Shown piece after piece: positions 7,485-15,590 of a stretch of DNA of 31,548 nucleotides. This stretch comes from Ruminococcus sp. AF46-10NS. Lineage in GTDB: Bacteria; Bacillota; Clostridia; Lachnospirales; Lachnospiraceae. The stretch spans positions 1-31,548 of the forward strand of contig NZ_QRNF01000037.1 of NCBI RefSeq assembly GCF_003474435.1, written 5' to 3'. How positions within the stretch are numbered: position 1 is the stretch's first letter; the number at the start of each line of letters is the position of its first letter. A program made the position numbers and the translations under genes. The notes under the pieces were generated by a model. That model saw nothing but the letters and a program-made list of their open reading frames with translations, was not told the origin of the DNA and did not search any database.

Positions 7485-7692
7485 TTTTGTAGGGGTTTTA
7501 TGTAGAGCGAGAATGAGCGAAAGGGAAGCTATACAGCTGATTGTAGAAATGTATCGTCCCCTGATGCTTAAATATGCTAATTTGAATACTGGTTTTGATG
7601 ATGATTTGTACCAGGAATTTGTATGTTGTGTGATTAGTTGTATTTTTAAATTTCCGTTTGAAAAATGGAATGCAGAAAATGATCTGGATTAA
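7477..7692 (+). CDS. Sigma region 2-like / HTH_16-like small protein
   Basis: The TTG at 7477 (product starting DDFVGVLCRARMSEREAIQ after the initiator) has GGGAG six bases upstream and overlaps the previous stop by 8 bases, so translation is coupled. The 71-residue product has EREAIQLIVEMYRPLMLKYA followed by DDDLYQEFVCCVISCIFKF, the pattern of sigma region 2 or of the short HTH_16 proteins next to sigma-like genes in Tn916-type elements. It probably contacts RNA polymerase together with the upstream region 4 protein. No DNA-binding residue pattern can be assigned firmly. Confidence 0.65.
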   Translation: MDDFVGVLCRARMSEREAIQLIVEMYRPLMLKYANLNTGFDDDLYQEFVCCVISCIFKFPFEKWNAENDLD

Positions 7693-7842
7693 GTAATGAG
7701 TATTGACACAGTGATAGGATGTGGTTATGATATAAATGTATAACATTTATTTCTGCTGGTTGCGGAAATATATAACTTTTGTTCCGGCTTTTTGCTGGAA
7801 GGATAATTTAAACTGAAGTATATTCGGTTATCGAAAAAGCAG

Positions 7843-7884
7843 AAAGACATTGATTATTTTTATGAATAGTCAGTGTCTTTTTTT
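7843..7884 (+). terminator. Rho-independent terminator after the sigma-like pair
   Basis: AAAGACATTGATTATT pairs with AATAGTCAGTGTCTTT, with three G-U type pairs, followed by TTTT. It lies between the sigma-like genes and the small gene at 7948. Confidence 0.8.
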
Positions 7885-7947
7885 GCGTTTTGGAGGAAAG
7901 GAGGAATATTTCTGACAAGGTAAATCTCAAAGAAAGGAGGAGCACGA

Positions 7948-8169
7948 ATGAAGACGAAGCCGATGATCATGGCACATGGGAACCTAATTCTTCCATTAAC
8001 GGTAGGACAAAAAGCAAGATATTGTCAGAATGGTATCTGGAAAACCACAGGAAGAGTACGGCAAATTATTGAACAGACAGAAGACTATGTAAAATTCGAA
8101 ACAGATTCAGTACGGTATTGTATTGATCACTATGGAAGAGAAGCCAATGTTCTAGCATTGGTGGCATGA
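7948..8169 (+). CDS. Small beta-rich hypothetical protein (73 residues)
   Basis: The ATG follows AAAGGAGG with a spacing of nine bases, one of the best ribosome sites in the window. The product contains LTVGQKARYCQNGIWKTTGR followed by alternating beta-like segments (YVKFETDSVRYCIDHYG), which suggests a small barrel. No membrane segment or signal is seen. Its stop overlaps the start of the next tiny gene (ATGA), so it is the first of a coupled pair. Function is unknown; a slight resemblance to the 66-residue protein at 3644 may be structural only. Confidence 0.6.
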   Translation: MKTKPMIMAHGNLILPLTVGQKARYCQNGIWKTTGRVRQIIEQTEDYVKFETDSVRYCIDHYGREANVLALVA

Positions 8170-8315
8170 CAAAGGAGCATATAATCCTGGATCAAAAAAG
8201 TATTGGCGTCAGTCAGTACTTTTTTGGTCTCTCTGAAAGAAAAAATGGTATCAGATATGAGGATGAACTGGAGAAATGTGGAATTCCAACCAAAACATGG
8301 AAACAAGCAGGCTAG
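8166..8315 (+). CDS. Tiny coupled gene (49 residues)
   Basis: The start ATG shares bases with the stop of the preceding gene (ATGA at 8166-8169), the classic sign of translational coupling. The product is MTKEHIILDQKSIGVSQYFF followed by GLSERKNGIRYEDELEKCGI and PTKTWKQAG. It has a mixed, protein-like composition and no low complexity. A palindrome inside the frame (8193-8225) looks like a terminator but lies within coding sequence. I do not recognise the family. Support is the overlap and composition only. Confidence 0.45.
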   Translation: MTKEHIILDQKSIGVSQYFFGLSERKNGIRYEDELEKCGIPTKTWKQAG

Positions 8316-8436
8316 ATGGAATTGCAGGATTAGCGGAAAATAAAGTAGAAGAGAAGAAATGCTCCTGATTGCAGATTAAATAAGTGTACTACAGAATTAG
8401 GTATGCAAATACGAATAAAAGAAGTATAATATAATT

Positions 8437-8469
8437 AATAGTTTTTGGAACGGTGATCCAGAAACTATT
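8437..8469. terminator. Hairpin at the 3' end of the XRE gene
   Basis: AATAGTTTTTGG pairs with CCAGAAACTATT (12 bp, one wobble), directly after the minus-strand XRE gene. A consensus TATAAT at 8425-8430 lies just upstream on the plus strand, so the hairpin could also be part of a short plus-strand transcript. There is no long T-run on the minus side, so termination is probable but not certain. Confidence 0.5.
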
Positions 8470-8480
8470 GATTTTTGTGT

Positions 8481-8726
8481 TTAATGGGAATCAAGATCAT
8501 CAAAAAATTCATCATAAGAACAGTTATAGATCTTTTTTAATTCCATAAGGACGCTGATTCGGATATTTAATTCACCGTTTTCATATTTGGCATAAGTAGA
8601 GCGACCAATGTCGCAATTTCTGCACTGTAATTCTGCACAGAGCTTTTCTTGGGATAATCCAAATTTTTCGCGAAGACGGCGAAGATTTTTACCAATATAT
8701 ACGTCACATTTTAATTTTTGCTCCAT
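8481..8726 (-). CDS. XRE/Cro-family repressor
   Basis: An 81-residue helix-turn-helix protein. From the ATG at 8726 (GGAGG about nine bases upstream) it reads MEQKLKCDVYIGKNLRRLRE, then KFGLSQEKLC as the first HTH helices and GRSTYAKYENGE with the usual recognition helix and YExG ending. It fills the whole length, so it is a bare DNA-binding domain like Cro or the Tn916/ICEBs1 immunity-type regulators. It is transcribed away from the gene at 8878. The region between them holds a near-perfect inverted repeat that looks like its operator. It probably keeps the conjugation operon silent. Confidence 0.82.
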   Translation of the reverse strand: MEQKLKCDVYIGKNLRRLREKFGLSQEKLCAELQCRNCDIGRSTYAKYENGELNIRISVLMELKKIYNCSYDEFFDDLDSH

Positions 8727-8741
8727 AAAAGTCATCCTCCA

Positions 8742-8818
8742 TTGACCAGTATAGGTGTCAAATGCTGATGTTATTGTATGAAAAAACGCGATATAATATT
8801 GTCCGCTATACTGATCAA
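8742..8818. promoter_or_regulatory. Divergent promoter with paired operator half-sites
   Basis: TTGACCAGTATAG (8742-8754) and CTATACTGATCAA (8806-8818) are inverted copies with one mismatch, 51 bases apart. Between them lies a consensus-like -10 (GATATAATATTG near 8790-8801). Placed between the XRE gene and the gene at 8878, they are good candidates for repressor sites that could be bridged by looping. Confidence 0.6.
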
Positions 8819-8877
8819 GAATGAGAAAAAATGATATAGTAATTGAGTTGGTATTAGGGTGTGAAAGAGGAGGAAGA

Positions 8878-9432
8878 ATGAAACGTAAAGCGTTGTATCT
8901 TGATGATTCGGAAAAAGAGTTAGATGCACTACTTGAGAATGAAGATTTTTGGAAACCAGGTAAATCAGAGTGGGACAGTGAGATTCTGGATATTACGAAT
9001 AAACAAAGGGAACTGGAAGAATCGCAATATGTAAAATCGAGGAGTAATGAAGCTTATTGTTACCTGCTTTCGGAATTGTATCCTATGGCTGAGAAGGTAG
9101 CATATGCACAGGGCTGGGATATGATTTTGAACATTGATGAAGAAGAGCATACTGCAACATTGGGATGTTGTGGACGGTTTCTTATAAAAACTGAAGGGGA
9201 CGATGGAACACTCGAAAATTTTCTTTCACAGGCGATGGAATTTTCAGAACAATGTTTTTTTTCTGCACACAATGATCTTATAAAAATTAATTTTATTTTT
9301 AATCTGTATGAAAAAGAAAAAATAGCGGATCATTCAAAAGAAATCGAAGCATTGAAGAAACAGCTTGAAGATAATCAAGAAAAGGTGAGGGAATATTTGT
9401 TGGAAGAAATGGTTGATGAATACAGGAAATAA
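8878..9432 (+). CDS. Hypothetical protein under XRE control (184 residues)
   Basis: The ATG at 8878 follows GAGGAGG at a spacing of four to five; an upstream ATG at 8821 has no ribosome site. The product is acidic and soluble. The middle (AYCYLLSELYPMAEKVAYAQ then GWDMILNIDEEEHTATLGC) looks alpha/beta, and the end is a coiled coil (KEIEALKKQLEDNQEKVREY). I do not recognise the family. As the first gene downstream of the XRE operator and ahead of the secretion operon, it may be an early regulator or a transfer accessory protein, by position only. Confidence 0.6.
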   Translation: MKRKALYLDDSEKELDALLENEDFWKPGKSEWDSEILDITNKQRELEESQYVKSRSNEAYCYLLSELYPMAEKVAYAQGWDMILNIDEEEHTATLGCCGRFLIKTEGDDGTLENFLSQAMEFSEQCFFSAHNDLIKINFIFNLYEKEKIADHSKEIEALKKQLEDNQEKVREYLLEEMVDEYRK

Positions 9433-9561
9433 TGGATGCGACAGTATTGCATCTGTATTGCAACAGCACTGATATTGACATCTGATTTTAGAATTTATAC
9501 AATGTTAGCGTAAAGTTCTGTGCATGCGTATCATGCATGGAGAGCCATAGAATTTTATATT

Positions 9562-9596
9562 AAAGACAGCTGTTTTTATAACGGCTGTCTTTTTTT
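9562..9596 (+). terminator. Rho-independent terminator
   Basis: AAAGACAGC pairs with GCTGTCTTT, followed by TTTTTT. It separates the XRE-controlled gene from the type IV secretion operon. The rest of 9433-9655 shows no gene; a short GCATG-rich palindromic stretch lies near 9520-9540. Confidence 0.8.
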
Positions 9597-9655
9597 GCCC
9601 GAAAACTTGATCCTTGAAGTGTGACTTCGGAGCCTATCAGGAAAGGGGGATTTTT

Positions 9656-9720
9656 ATGGCAGGAAAATTAAAAAAAGAAAAACAGAGGTTTATCTGTCAC
9701 CGGGAAATCTGAAAAGAAAG
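9656..9720 (+). other. Probable true 5' end of the VirB2-like gene, out of frame by one base
   Basis: GAAAGGGGGA is followed after five bases by ATG 9656. The frame enters A AAA AAA, a sequence that can promote -1 slippage, and stops at TGA after 18 codons. The -1 frame leads directly into the gene at 9721. Either a base is missing from the sequence or the ribosome shifts. Confidence 0.5.
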
Positions 9721-10050
9721 ATGATTCCCCGTATTTTCTTTATGTCGTATCTGGGAATTAATGTAATTGCACTGACAGGCATTCCGGTTTATGCGTCAGA
9801 TATCTTTGCAACAGCAAAAAATGCAATGCAGACAGTATATACAGATGTGGCCGGTATTGCTACTGTAGCAGCGGTGGTATGTGCTGCGGTGTGCCTGTTT
9901 TTAATGAATTTTTCCAAATCGGGCAGAACCGTGGATGAGTCAAGATCCTGGCTGAAACGTATTGTTGTATGCTGGGCTGCACTTATGACCCTGGGTGCCA
10001 TTGTAACATATTTGGAAAAAATTATTCCGAAAAGTATGTTTACGGGCTGA
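9721..10050 (+). CDS. VirB2-like small membrane protein of the conjugation apparatus
   Basis: A 109-residue protein with two hydrophobic segments: an N-terminal signal-like one (about residues 5-25, ending in VYASDIF) and a pair around AGIATVAAVVCAAVCLFLMN and WLKRIVVCWAALMTLGAIVTYL. This is the layout of TrbC/VirB2-type pilins and of the first protein in Gram-positive secretion operons. The ATG at 9721 has only a poor ribosome site. A strong one precedes the ATG at 9656, whose 18-codon frame (MAGKLKKEK...) runs into this frame after an A-rich tract near 9670-9681. One extra base there would give MAGKLKKEK followed by TEVYLSPGNLKRKMIPRIFF, so the true start is probably 9656. Confidence 0.7.
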   Translation: MIPRIFFMSYLGINVIALTGIPVYASDIFATAKNAMQTVYTDVAGIATVAAVVCAAVCLFLMNFSKSGRTVDESRSWLKRIVVCWAALMTLGAIVTYLEKIIPKSMFTG

Positions 10051-10119
10051 TGTATGATTTCTTACCGGTGCTCTCCCGGTTTTTGAAAGGAGGGTATCTC
10101 TTATGGATATGAATAAAAC

Positions 10120-12246
10120 ATGAGCTGGCTTTTGGAGCTGTTGGTAGATGCCATTCGCGAAATGTGCAGTCAGTTTATCGTGGATATGATGGAACTGATC
10201 ACAAATATGTTTACAGAACTTCTGTCCTGTAATCTTTCATTATTTGAAGAATTGTTTTCAGTAGTGGGGAGCCTATACAAAAATGTGATTGTTCCTACAG
10301 GAATTGCAATCCTCTTGATGATTCTTGTATGGCAGCTTTTTAAGTCCATGTTTGGTGGAAAAGCAGGGGTAAATGCAGAAGAACCAATAGAACTTATCTG
10401 TCGGTCGGCCATTTCTTTATTTCTTCTTGCCGGATCGAAACCATTGGTTGACTACATTTTGAGAATTGCGGGAACGCCATATCAATGGGTTGTAGGAACA
10501 AAGGTCAAGGTCGCTAGCTTTTCAGGCTATGTATCAACTCTGGAAGGTGTTACAGATACACTTGGAATCAGCAGCCTTAGCATTTCGGTTTTGATGCTGA
10601 TCATGCAGTTTGTTGTAGCATGGAACTATTTTAAGATGTTAATGGTCATTGCTGAACGTTATGTATTGCTTGGTGTATTTTCCTACACAGCACCTCTTGC
10701 ATTTGCAACCGGTGGTTCTAAAGCAACAAATAATATCCTGGCTTCATGGAGCAAGATGTTTGGAGGGCAAGTAGTGCTTGTTATATTAAATGCCTGGTGC
10801 ATGAAGATGTTTTTATCTGGTTACGGAAATATGATGGCAAGCAGTTATGGGTTTACGAAATTCTTCGCAGCTACACTTTGTCTGGTAGGATTTTGTAAGA
10901 TCACATTTAAACTTGATTCCTATATGGCATCGCTTGGAGTGAACCTTGGCCGTCCGGCTCCTGGAATGGGAGCAGCAGGAGCAATGCTTGCAGCGAGCAG
11001 GATCATCTCTCAGGCAGCAAGGACAGCTTCTGGCTCTGGTGGAACAGGAGATGTCGGTGGAACCAGAACAGATATGGGATCGTCGGATGGAATGACAACC
11101 AATTTTACTGGGCCAATCCCAATGACTCCTAATGGCGGAAATGCAATGGATATAAATGATATGACTTCAGATGGAGATTTTGATAAAGAAAGTCCGCCTG
11201 GTCCAGGAAATCAACAAAATGAAGTTTCTCCGGCAGATAAGACTGTTTTTGAGGAACTTGGCATGACAACGGGAAGCAGCGATACGGCAGAGATGGATTT
11301 CGGATCTGGAGATCATGTAAATGGCAATATAGATTCTATGTCTGCTACATCAGAAACTATGTCTGGAATTAATGCTATGAGTGTGAAAGATGATGCAGAA
11401 GCATTTGCGGGAGCTGTTTCAGAGAGTAATTCTGAAGGAGAGACTCTTTTGGACGTTTCCGGAGGTGAACAAGATCTTGCAATTCCGGCTGCGAGCAATG
11501 TATCCGCCAACGGATTCAGCGAAAGTGGAAGTGAGCACGGCATTCTTGGAGAGATGGGCGATTATCCGGTTGAAGAGGAAATGAGTGATTTTGATTCAGA
11601 AATGGATCTGGAAAGCGGAAGCATTGAAATGACTGGCCAGGAAAGTATGTCCTATGGAAAAACAGGAACAGCGTATAATTCTTCTGTATCTGGTGAGGTT
11701 TCGAATGCAGGAGAAGGGCTGGGATCAGAAATAATGTCTGCACTTCAGGGGAATGGGGTATCTTCTGTGAACCAGGAGAAAAGTATCCTGGATGAAGTTG
11801 GTACTTCGTCTGTGTTTGGGTTTGATGCTGCACCACGAGCAGGGATGAATTATAATGAAAATTCTATGCCGACAGGAATGGAATCCATGTCTGAAAATGG
11901 AATACAGTCAGATGGAATTATGGATACAGGAGAAGATCTGGATGAAGAAACAGATGAGGCCGATTTTTATGCGAAATCGGCAATGGGTATTTTGGTAGAT
12001 ACAGCAGGAAATCCGCTAAAGGCTGAAAACACGAAATTGAGTGATCCTGGTATGCAAAATGAAGATGATATTCAGCCTGTAGCTGATGAAACAGGTATGG
12101 CAGCTGATGGATTTATGAATGTTTCGGGATCCATTCCAACAGGAGATATTTCCTTAAAAAGAAGCAGACCAGATACCCGTAGAATACGTGAAGTTCCAAA
12201 ATCGAGAGCAGAATTAAAAGAAAAAGGTTCGGACAGACTCAGATAG
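10120..12246 (+). CDS. VirB6/TrbL-like channel protein with a long acidic low-complexity tail
   Basis: The first 290 residues hold about six to seven membrane helices (for example VIVPTGIAILLMILVWQLF and SLSISVLMLIMQFVVAW) with the RYVLLGVFSYTAPLAFATGG segment typical of the Gram-positive VirB6/TrbL channel. The remaining 410 residues are rich in Ser, Gly, Met, Asp and Glu, turning basic at the very end (KRSRPDTRRIREVPKSRAEL). The strong ribosome site AAAGGAGGG precedes ATG 10103, which reads MDMNKT and stops while overlapping ATG 10120 (ATGA). One added A would join them as MDMNKNMSWLLELLVDAI. Otherwise it is a coupled leader peptide. It is the second gene of the secretion operon. Confidence 0.8.
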   Translation: MSWLLELLVDAIREMCSQFIVDMMELITNMFTELLSCNLSLFEELFSVVGSLYKNVIVPTGIAILLMILVWQLFKSMFGGKAGVNAEEPIELICRSAISLFLLAGSKPLVDYILRIAGTPYQWVVGTKVKVASFSGYVSTLEGVTDTLGISSLSISVLMLIMQFVVAWNYFKMLMVIAERYVLLGVFSYTAPLAFATGGSKATNNILASWSKMFGGQVVLVILNAWCMKMFLSGYGNMMASSYGFTKFFAATLCLVGFCKITFKLDSYMASLGVNLGRPAPGMGAAGAMLAASRIISQAARTASGSGGTGDVGGTRTDMGSSDGMTTNFTGPIPMTPNGGNAMDINDMTSDGDFDKESPPGPGNQQNEVSPADKTVFEELGMTTGSSDTAEMDFGSGDHVNGNIDSMSATSETMSGINAMSVKDDAEAFAGAVSESNSEGETLLDVSGGEQDLAIPAASNVSANGFSESGSEHGILGEMGDYPVEEEMSDFDSEMDLESGSIEMTGQESMSYGKTGTAYNSSVSGEVSNAGEGLGSEIMSALQGNGVSSVNQEKSILDEVGTSSVFGFDAAPRAGMNYNENSMPTGMESMSENGIQSDGIMDTGEDLDEETDEADFYAKSAMGILVDTAGNPLKAENTKLSDPGMQNEDDIQPVADETGMAADGFMNVSGSIPTGDISLKRSRPDTRRIREVPKSRAELKEKGSDRLR

Positions 12247-12256
12247 GGGGATGAAA

Positions 12257-14344
12257 ATGGCAGAAGAAGATAAAAATTCGTCCCCTCTGGATGAAGGCAC
12301 AGAAATTATTGCACATACTGCTCAAACTGCATATGCAACAACAGCGGCAGTAGCAGCTGGAGGAACAGCAGCAGGAATGGCAGCAGGAACAGCCCTTGCA
12401 GGTCCTCTTGGAACTGTGATCGGGGCATTGGTATCAAATAAAACTGTTTGGAAAATACTCGTTTCTATTTTCCTGTTTTGCTTTCTCTGGATGTTTATTA
12501 TTGCAAATATGATAGGAATTATTTTTAGTTATCTTGGATTTGCAAATGCAGATTCGTATGCGAATGAAGCTCAATCTACGCAGCTTACGAATATACGTGA
12601 CCGGGTTGAAGAAGTTCTGCAGCAGGAAGATTACAAAAAAGAAATCTTGAAAATAATAAACAAAAAGCACAAGGCTGTTTTAAAAGAAATTGACCAGGAC
12701 AAAGCAGAAAAATATGCAGGCCATGAGCTGGTTGTGGTGGATGAATATGAAACGAAGCTGAAAAGGAATCTTGGATATTACCTTGCCGTACTGATGATGG
12801 AAAACGAAGATAACAGTACGGTTTTTTCTTTTTTAGGTTATGCAAATAGTTTTGGGATTGATATGTCCACAAACTTGTCCAGCCCATACGACTCATTTTT
12901 TTATGAAGCGGCACAGACGTACAATGTGCCGGCAGCGTTGTTGATCGCAATGGGTAAAGTAGAATCAGACTTTAATCCAAATGTTGTTTCTGGTGCAGGG
13001 GCATCTGGTATTATGCAGCTTATGCCATCTACAGCAGCATCTCTAGGGGTATCTAATGTTTTTGATCCCAGAGAGAATATTATGGGCGGAGCAAAGTATG
13101 TTTCCCAGCTGATTGAGCAGTTTAAAGGCTATTCAAATGGATTGGAACTGGCAATCGCAGGGTACAACGCAGGGCCCGGAGCAGTTATGAAATATGGATA
13201 TCAGATTCCTCCATATGCGGAAACGCAGGCATATGTAAAAAAAGTATTAGGCTATGTTGAAATTCAGCAACATCAAACATCCACTTCTTCAAGTTCTGCA
13301 AAGGATGCTCAAAAATCGGATGCAGATACTGAAAAATTACAAACATCCTATGAACTTTTAAAAGAGTCGGTTGAAAAGCATCTGGATAGTTTTTTTGACT
13401 GGTCAGTTACAGATGAGCGAAAAGGCGAAGCAACGGAGACCATTTATTGTATGGAAGTGAATGGGAAAAGAGGTGAGATAGATCGAACAACCTATGAGCA
13501 GATTCTGGCACAGGGTGGAAATGCATGGCAGGAAAACCGGACAGTAGTATCCAAGAAAGTAGAATATACATTAGCGTTGCTTTTGAATGCACAGATTACA
13601 GGCGGAAGCGGGTATCAGTATAAATTTGTCACAAACAAGACAACCTTTGATATTGTGATCAAATTGTTGGAATATTTACAAAAAGGCGTAGATGCTGTTA
13701 AAAATGCACTTTCCACGATTTTTCATTGGACAGATTTTGTTACTGGTGGGAGCAGTGGAGATTCTTTTGTTGCAGGAAATATAGATGCTTCAGGGGATAT
13801 CATTACATATGATACAGTCGGAAAAGGCGTAAAAAAAGTAGTTTATTTTAATCAGACAGAGGAACCGTGGAAAGGCATGTCTTATGGCTCCAGTACGATC
13901 GGTGCGTCCGGTTGTGGACCTACATCTATGGCAATTATAATTTCAACGTTAACTGGACAGACGGTAACACCTCAGATGACATGTGCTTATTCCATTGCAA
14001 ATGGAGAATATGTGCCAGGCATGGGAACGTCTCATTCATTTCCGACGAATGCTGCCTATCACTGGGGACTTACTTGTGAAAGAGTCGGAAAGGACCGTAT
14101 GAATTACGTCGTGCAGTCCCTTAAAGAAGGCAAGATGGTTGTAGAAATCTGTGAAGCCTATACGATTACAGGAAGTGGAAGCGGACATTTTATCGTATTG
14201 ACTGGTGTGACCAGAGATGGTTATATCACGATAGCGGATTGTGCAAGCAGAGAGCGAACCGGAAAAGTGTACAGTGTGGAAACTATCAAATCCTATGGAC
14301 GTGATCTTAGCGAAGGAGCGTTCTGGATTGTTGGAAAAAAATGA
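12257..14344 (+). CDS. Bifunctional cell-wall hydrolase: lytic transglycosylase plus C39-like peptidase
   Basis: This opens the peptidoglycan for the conjugation channel, like CwlT/Orf14 of Tn916-type elements. An Ala/Gly-rich start and one membrane helix (about residues 70-100, WKILVSIFLFCFLWMFIIAN) are followed by an extracellular SLT domain with AMGKVESDFNPN (catalytic Glu), GASGIMQLMPSTA and AIAGYNAGPGAV. The C-terminal domain has YFNQTEEPW, SGCGPTSMAIII (catalytic Cys) and GSGHFIVLTG (catalytic His), which fits peptidase_C39_2 rather than the NlpC/P60 domain of CwlT. ATG 12257 is the better start because AGGGGG lies eight bases upstream, too close to ATG 12251. Confidence 0.88.
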   Translation: MAEEDKNSSPLDEGTEIIAHTAQTAYATTAAVAAGGTAAGMAAGTALAGPLGTVIGALVSNKTVWKILVSIFLFCFLWMFIIANMIGIIFSYLGFANADSYANEAQSTQLTNIRDRVEEVLQQEDYKKEILKIINKKHKAVLKEIDQDKAEKYAGHELVVVDEYETKLKRNLGYYLAVLMMENEDNSTVFSFLGYANSFGIDMSTNLSSPYDSFFYEAAQTYNVPAALLIAMGKVESDFNPNVVSGAGASGIMQLMPSTAASLGVSNVFDPRENIMGGAKYVSQLIEQFKGYSNGLELAIAGYNAGPGAVMKYGYQIPPYAETQAYVKKVLGYVEIQQHQTSTSSSSAKDAQKSDADTEKLQTSYELLKESVEKHLDSFFDWSVTDERKGEATETIYCMEVNGKRGEIDRTTYEQILAQGGNAWQENRTVVSKKVEYTLALLLNAQITGGSGYQYKFVTNKTTFDIVIKLLEYLQKGVDAVKNALSTIFHWTDFVTGGSSGDSFVAGNIDASGDIITYDTVGKGVKKVVYFNQTEEPWKGMSYGSSTIGASGCGPTSMAIIISTLTGQTVTPQMTCAYSIANGEYVPGMGTSHSFPTNAAYHWGLTCERVGKDRMNYVVQSLKEGKMVVEICEAYTITGSGSGHFIVLTGVTRDGYITIADCASRERTGKVYSVETIKSYGRDLSEGAFWIVGKK

Positions 14345-14354
14345 GGAAAATACA

Positions 14355-15146
14355 GTGAAAAAGATTAGGAGCACAGAGCAAATACTGGTATTGGCAATAT
14401 TGCTGTTCACATATTTCCTGGAAACCTTCCAAGTGGCATATGCACAAAAGGCAGAGGACTTGCCGCAGATTGTTTCCTGGCAGGATGGCAAAGGTTATCA
14501 GTCAGATGGGACATTTATTGCTGATGGCTGGGGGTATGATACAGTGAACCCGGCTGGGAAATATGTATTGTTTGATGAAAATGGCATGGTGCAGCTTCAA
14601 ACTGAAACGATGGATCCTGTAAATGCGGAGGATGAGTATTCTGGGACAGAACTTGAGCCAGCAAATATTGCAGTGCGGGCAGAGATTTTTGAAGGATTCA
14701 CTGGAAAGGTTCATGTGACAATAGAAGAAAATGGAGGAGTTCAAAGAGAAATTGATTTGGATTCCTCTGTTTTTTTTGAATGGAACCTGTCCGTGAATAG
14801 CGGAAATTATCGCTTGAAATCTGTGGAAGCAACACAGAATGACCAGAAATATGTTGCAGAATTTGATAACAACTATAAAAATCTTCCGGAACAGGGTCTT
14901 ATCATAATGAAAATTAAAGTGAAAAATGAGCTTGTGGAAGCTGTTCAGACGGAGAAAAAGCAGAACAAGACAGATCAACAAAATAACATTCAAAATCCAG
15001 AAAAATCGGATTCAGGAATTAAAAATACGGAGGTGGTGACAACTGTGAAAAAAACAGGACAGAAAACAGGAATCATTATTGGCGTTTTGAGTTTTCTGGG
15101 TGCGGCAATGTGGTTATTATATCGGAAATTTCATTGTAAAAAATAA
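14355..15146 (+). CDS. Secreted, C-terminally anchored conjugation surface protein
   Basis: The GTG at 14355 has GAGGA eight bases upstream. The N-terminal KKIRSTEQILVLAILLFTYF segment ends in QVAYAQ, a signal-peptide-like cut site. The middle (about residues 60-190) is beta-rich, with GKVHVTIEENGG and NSGNYRLKSVEA suggesting an immunoglobulin-like or CNA-B-like fold. A Lys/Gln-rich linker leads to a C-terminal helix GIIIGVLSFLGAAMWLLYRK with a basic tail. No LPxTG is seen, so the helix itself is the anchor. It sits between the hydrolase and PrgI, where such proteins are common in Gram-positive transfer operons. Confidence 0.7.
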   Translation: MKKIRSTEQILVLAILLFTYFLETFQVAYAQKAEDLPQIVSWQDGKGYQSDGTFIADGWGYDTVNPAGKYVLFDENGMVQLQTETMDPVNAEDEYSGTELEPANIAVRAEIFEGFTGKVHVTIEENGGVQREIDLDSSVFFEWNLSVNSGNYRLKSVEATQNDQKYVAEFDNNYKNLPEQGLIIMKIKVKNELVEAVQTEKKQNKTDQQNNIQNPEKSDSGIKNTEVVTTVKKTGQKTGIIIGVLSFLGAAMWLLYRKFHCKK

Positions 15147-15161
15147 TTCGGGAGGTACAGA

Positions 15162-15550
15162 ATGATGCAGAGAGAACGATCCGATGTTTATATCATTCCA
15201 CCCAATTTTGCAAAGAGGGAACCCTGTTTTCAGGGAGAATTGAAGGCAGGAATGCTTTTGAGGCAGCTGTCCTTTTTATAATACTTTTTAGGATACTGTT
15301 TTTTATAGATGTTTCAATAAAGATAAGAATCTATATTGGTATAATTGTAATCCTGCCTTTAACAATACTGGCGGTAGTCGGTGTTAACGGGGAAAGTTTG
15401 CTTTCTTTCATTATTCAGTTTATACGCTTTGTAACAAGAAGGCGGGTAGTGACTGTACCCGATGGACAGTATAGATTAAAGAGAAACCGTCGTATTAGGA
15501 GACAGCAAAAGAAACAACAGAAACAGGAGAGAAAAAAGAAGAAAAGGTAG
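15162..15550 (+). pseudogene. prgI: PrgI family conjugation membrane protein, one-base frameshift
   Basis: The frame opens MMQRERSDVYIIPPNFAKRE after GGGAGG, the usual start of PrgI-family proteins in clostridial elements, but stops at about 15280. The frame one base back carries on as GRNAFEAAVLFIILFRILFF with two membrane helices, then VTVPDGQYRLKRNRR and a Lys/Gln-rich end with a stop at 15548-15550. Adding one base near 15236 (in CAGGGAGAATT) makes a single protein of about 129 residues, the normal length. PrgI sits at the inner membrane beside VirB4, the next gene. Nothing else in the gene looks decayed. Confidence 0.7.
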
Positions 15551-15590
15551 CAGGAAGGCGGTGTAAAAGATCGGAAGCGAAGTCGCAGAA

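Noticed and set aside
8193..8225. AAAAAAGTA/TACTTTTTT palindrome as terminator
   Set aside because: It lies inside the small coupled frame 8166-8315, so it is not proposed as a terminator, although it could act as one if that frame is not a gene.
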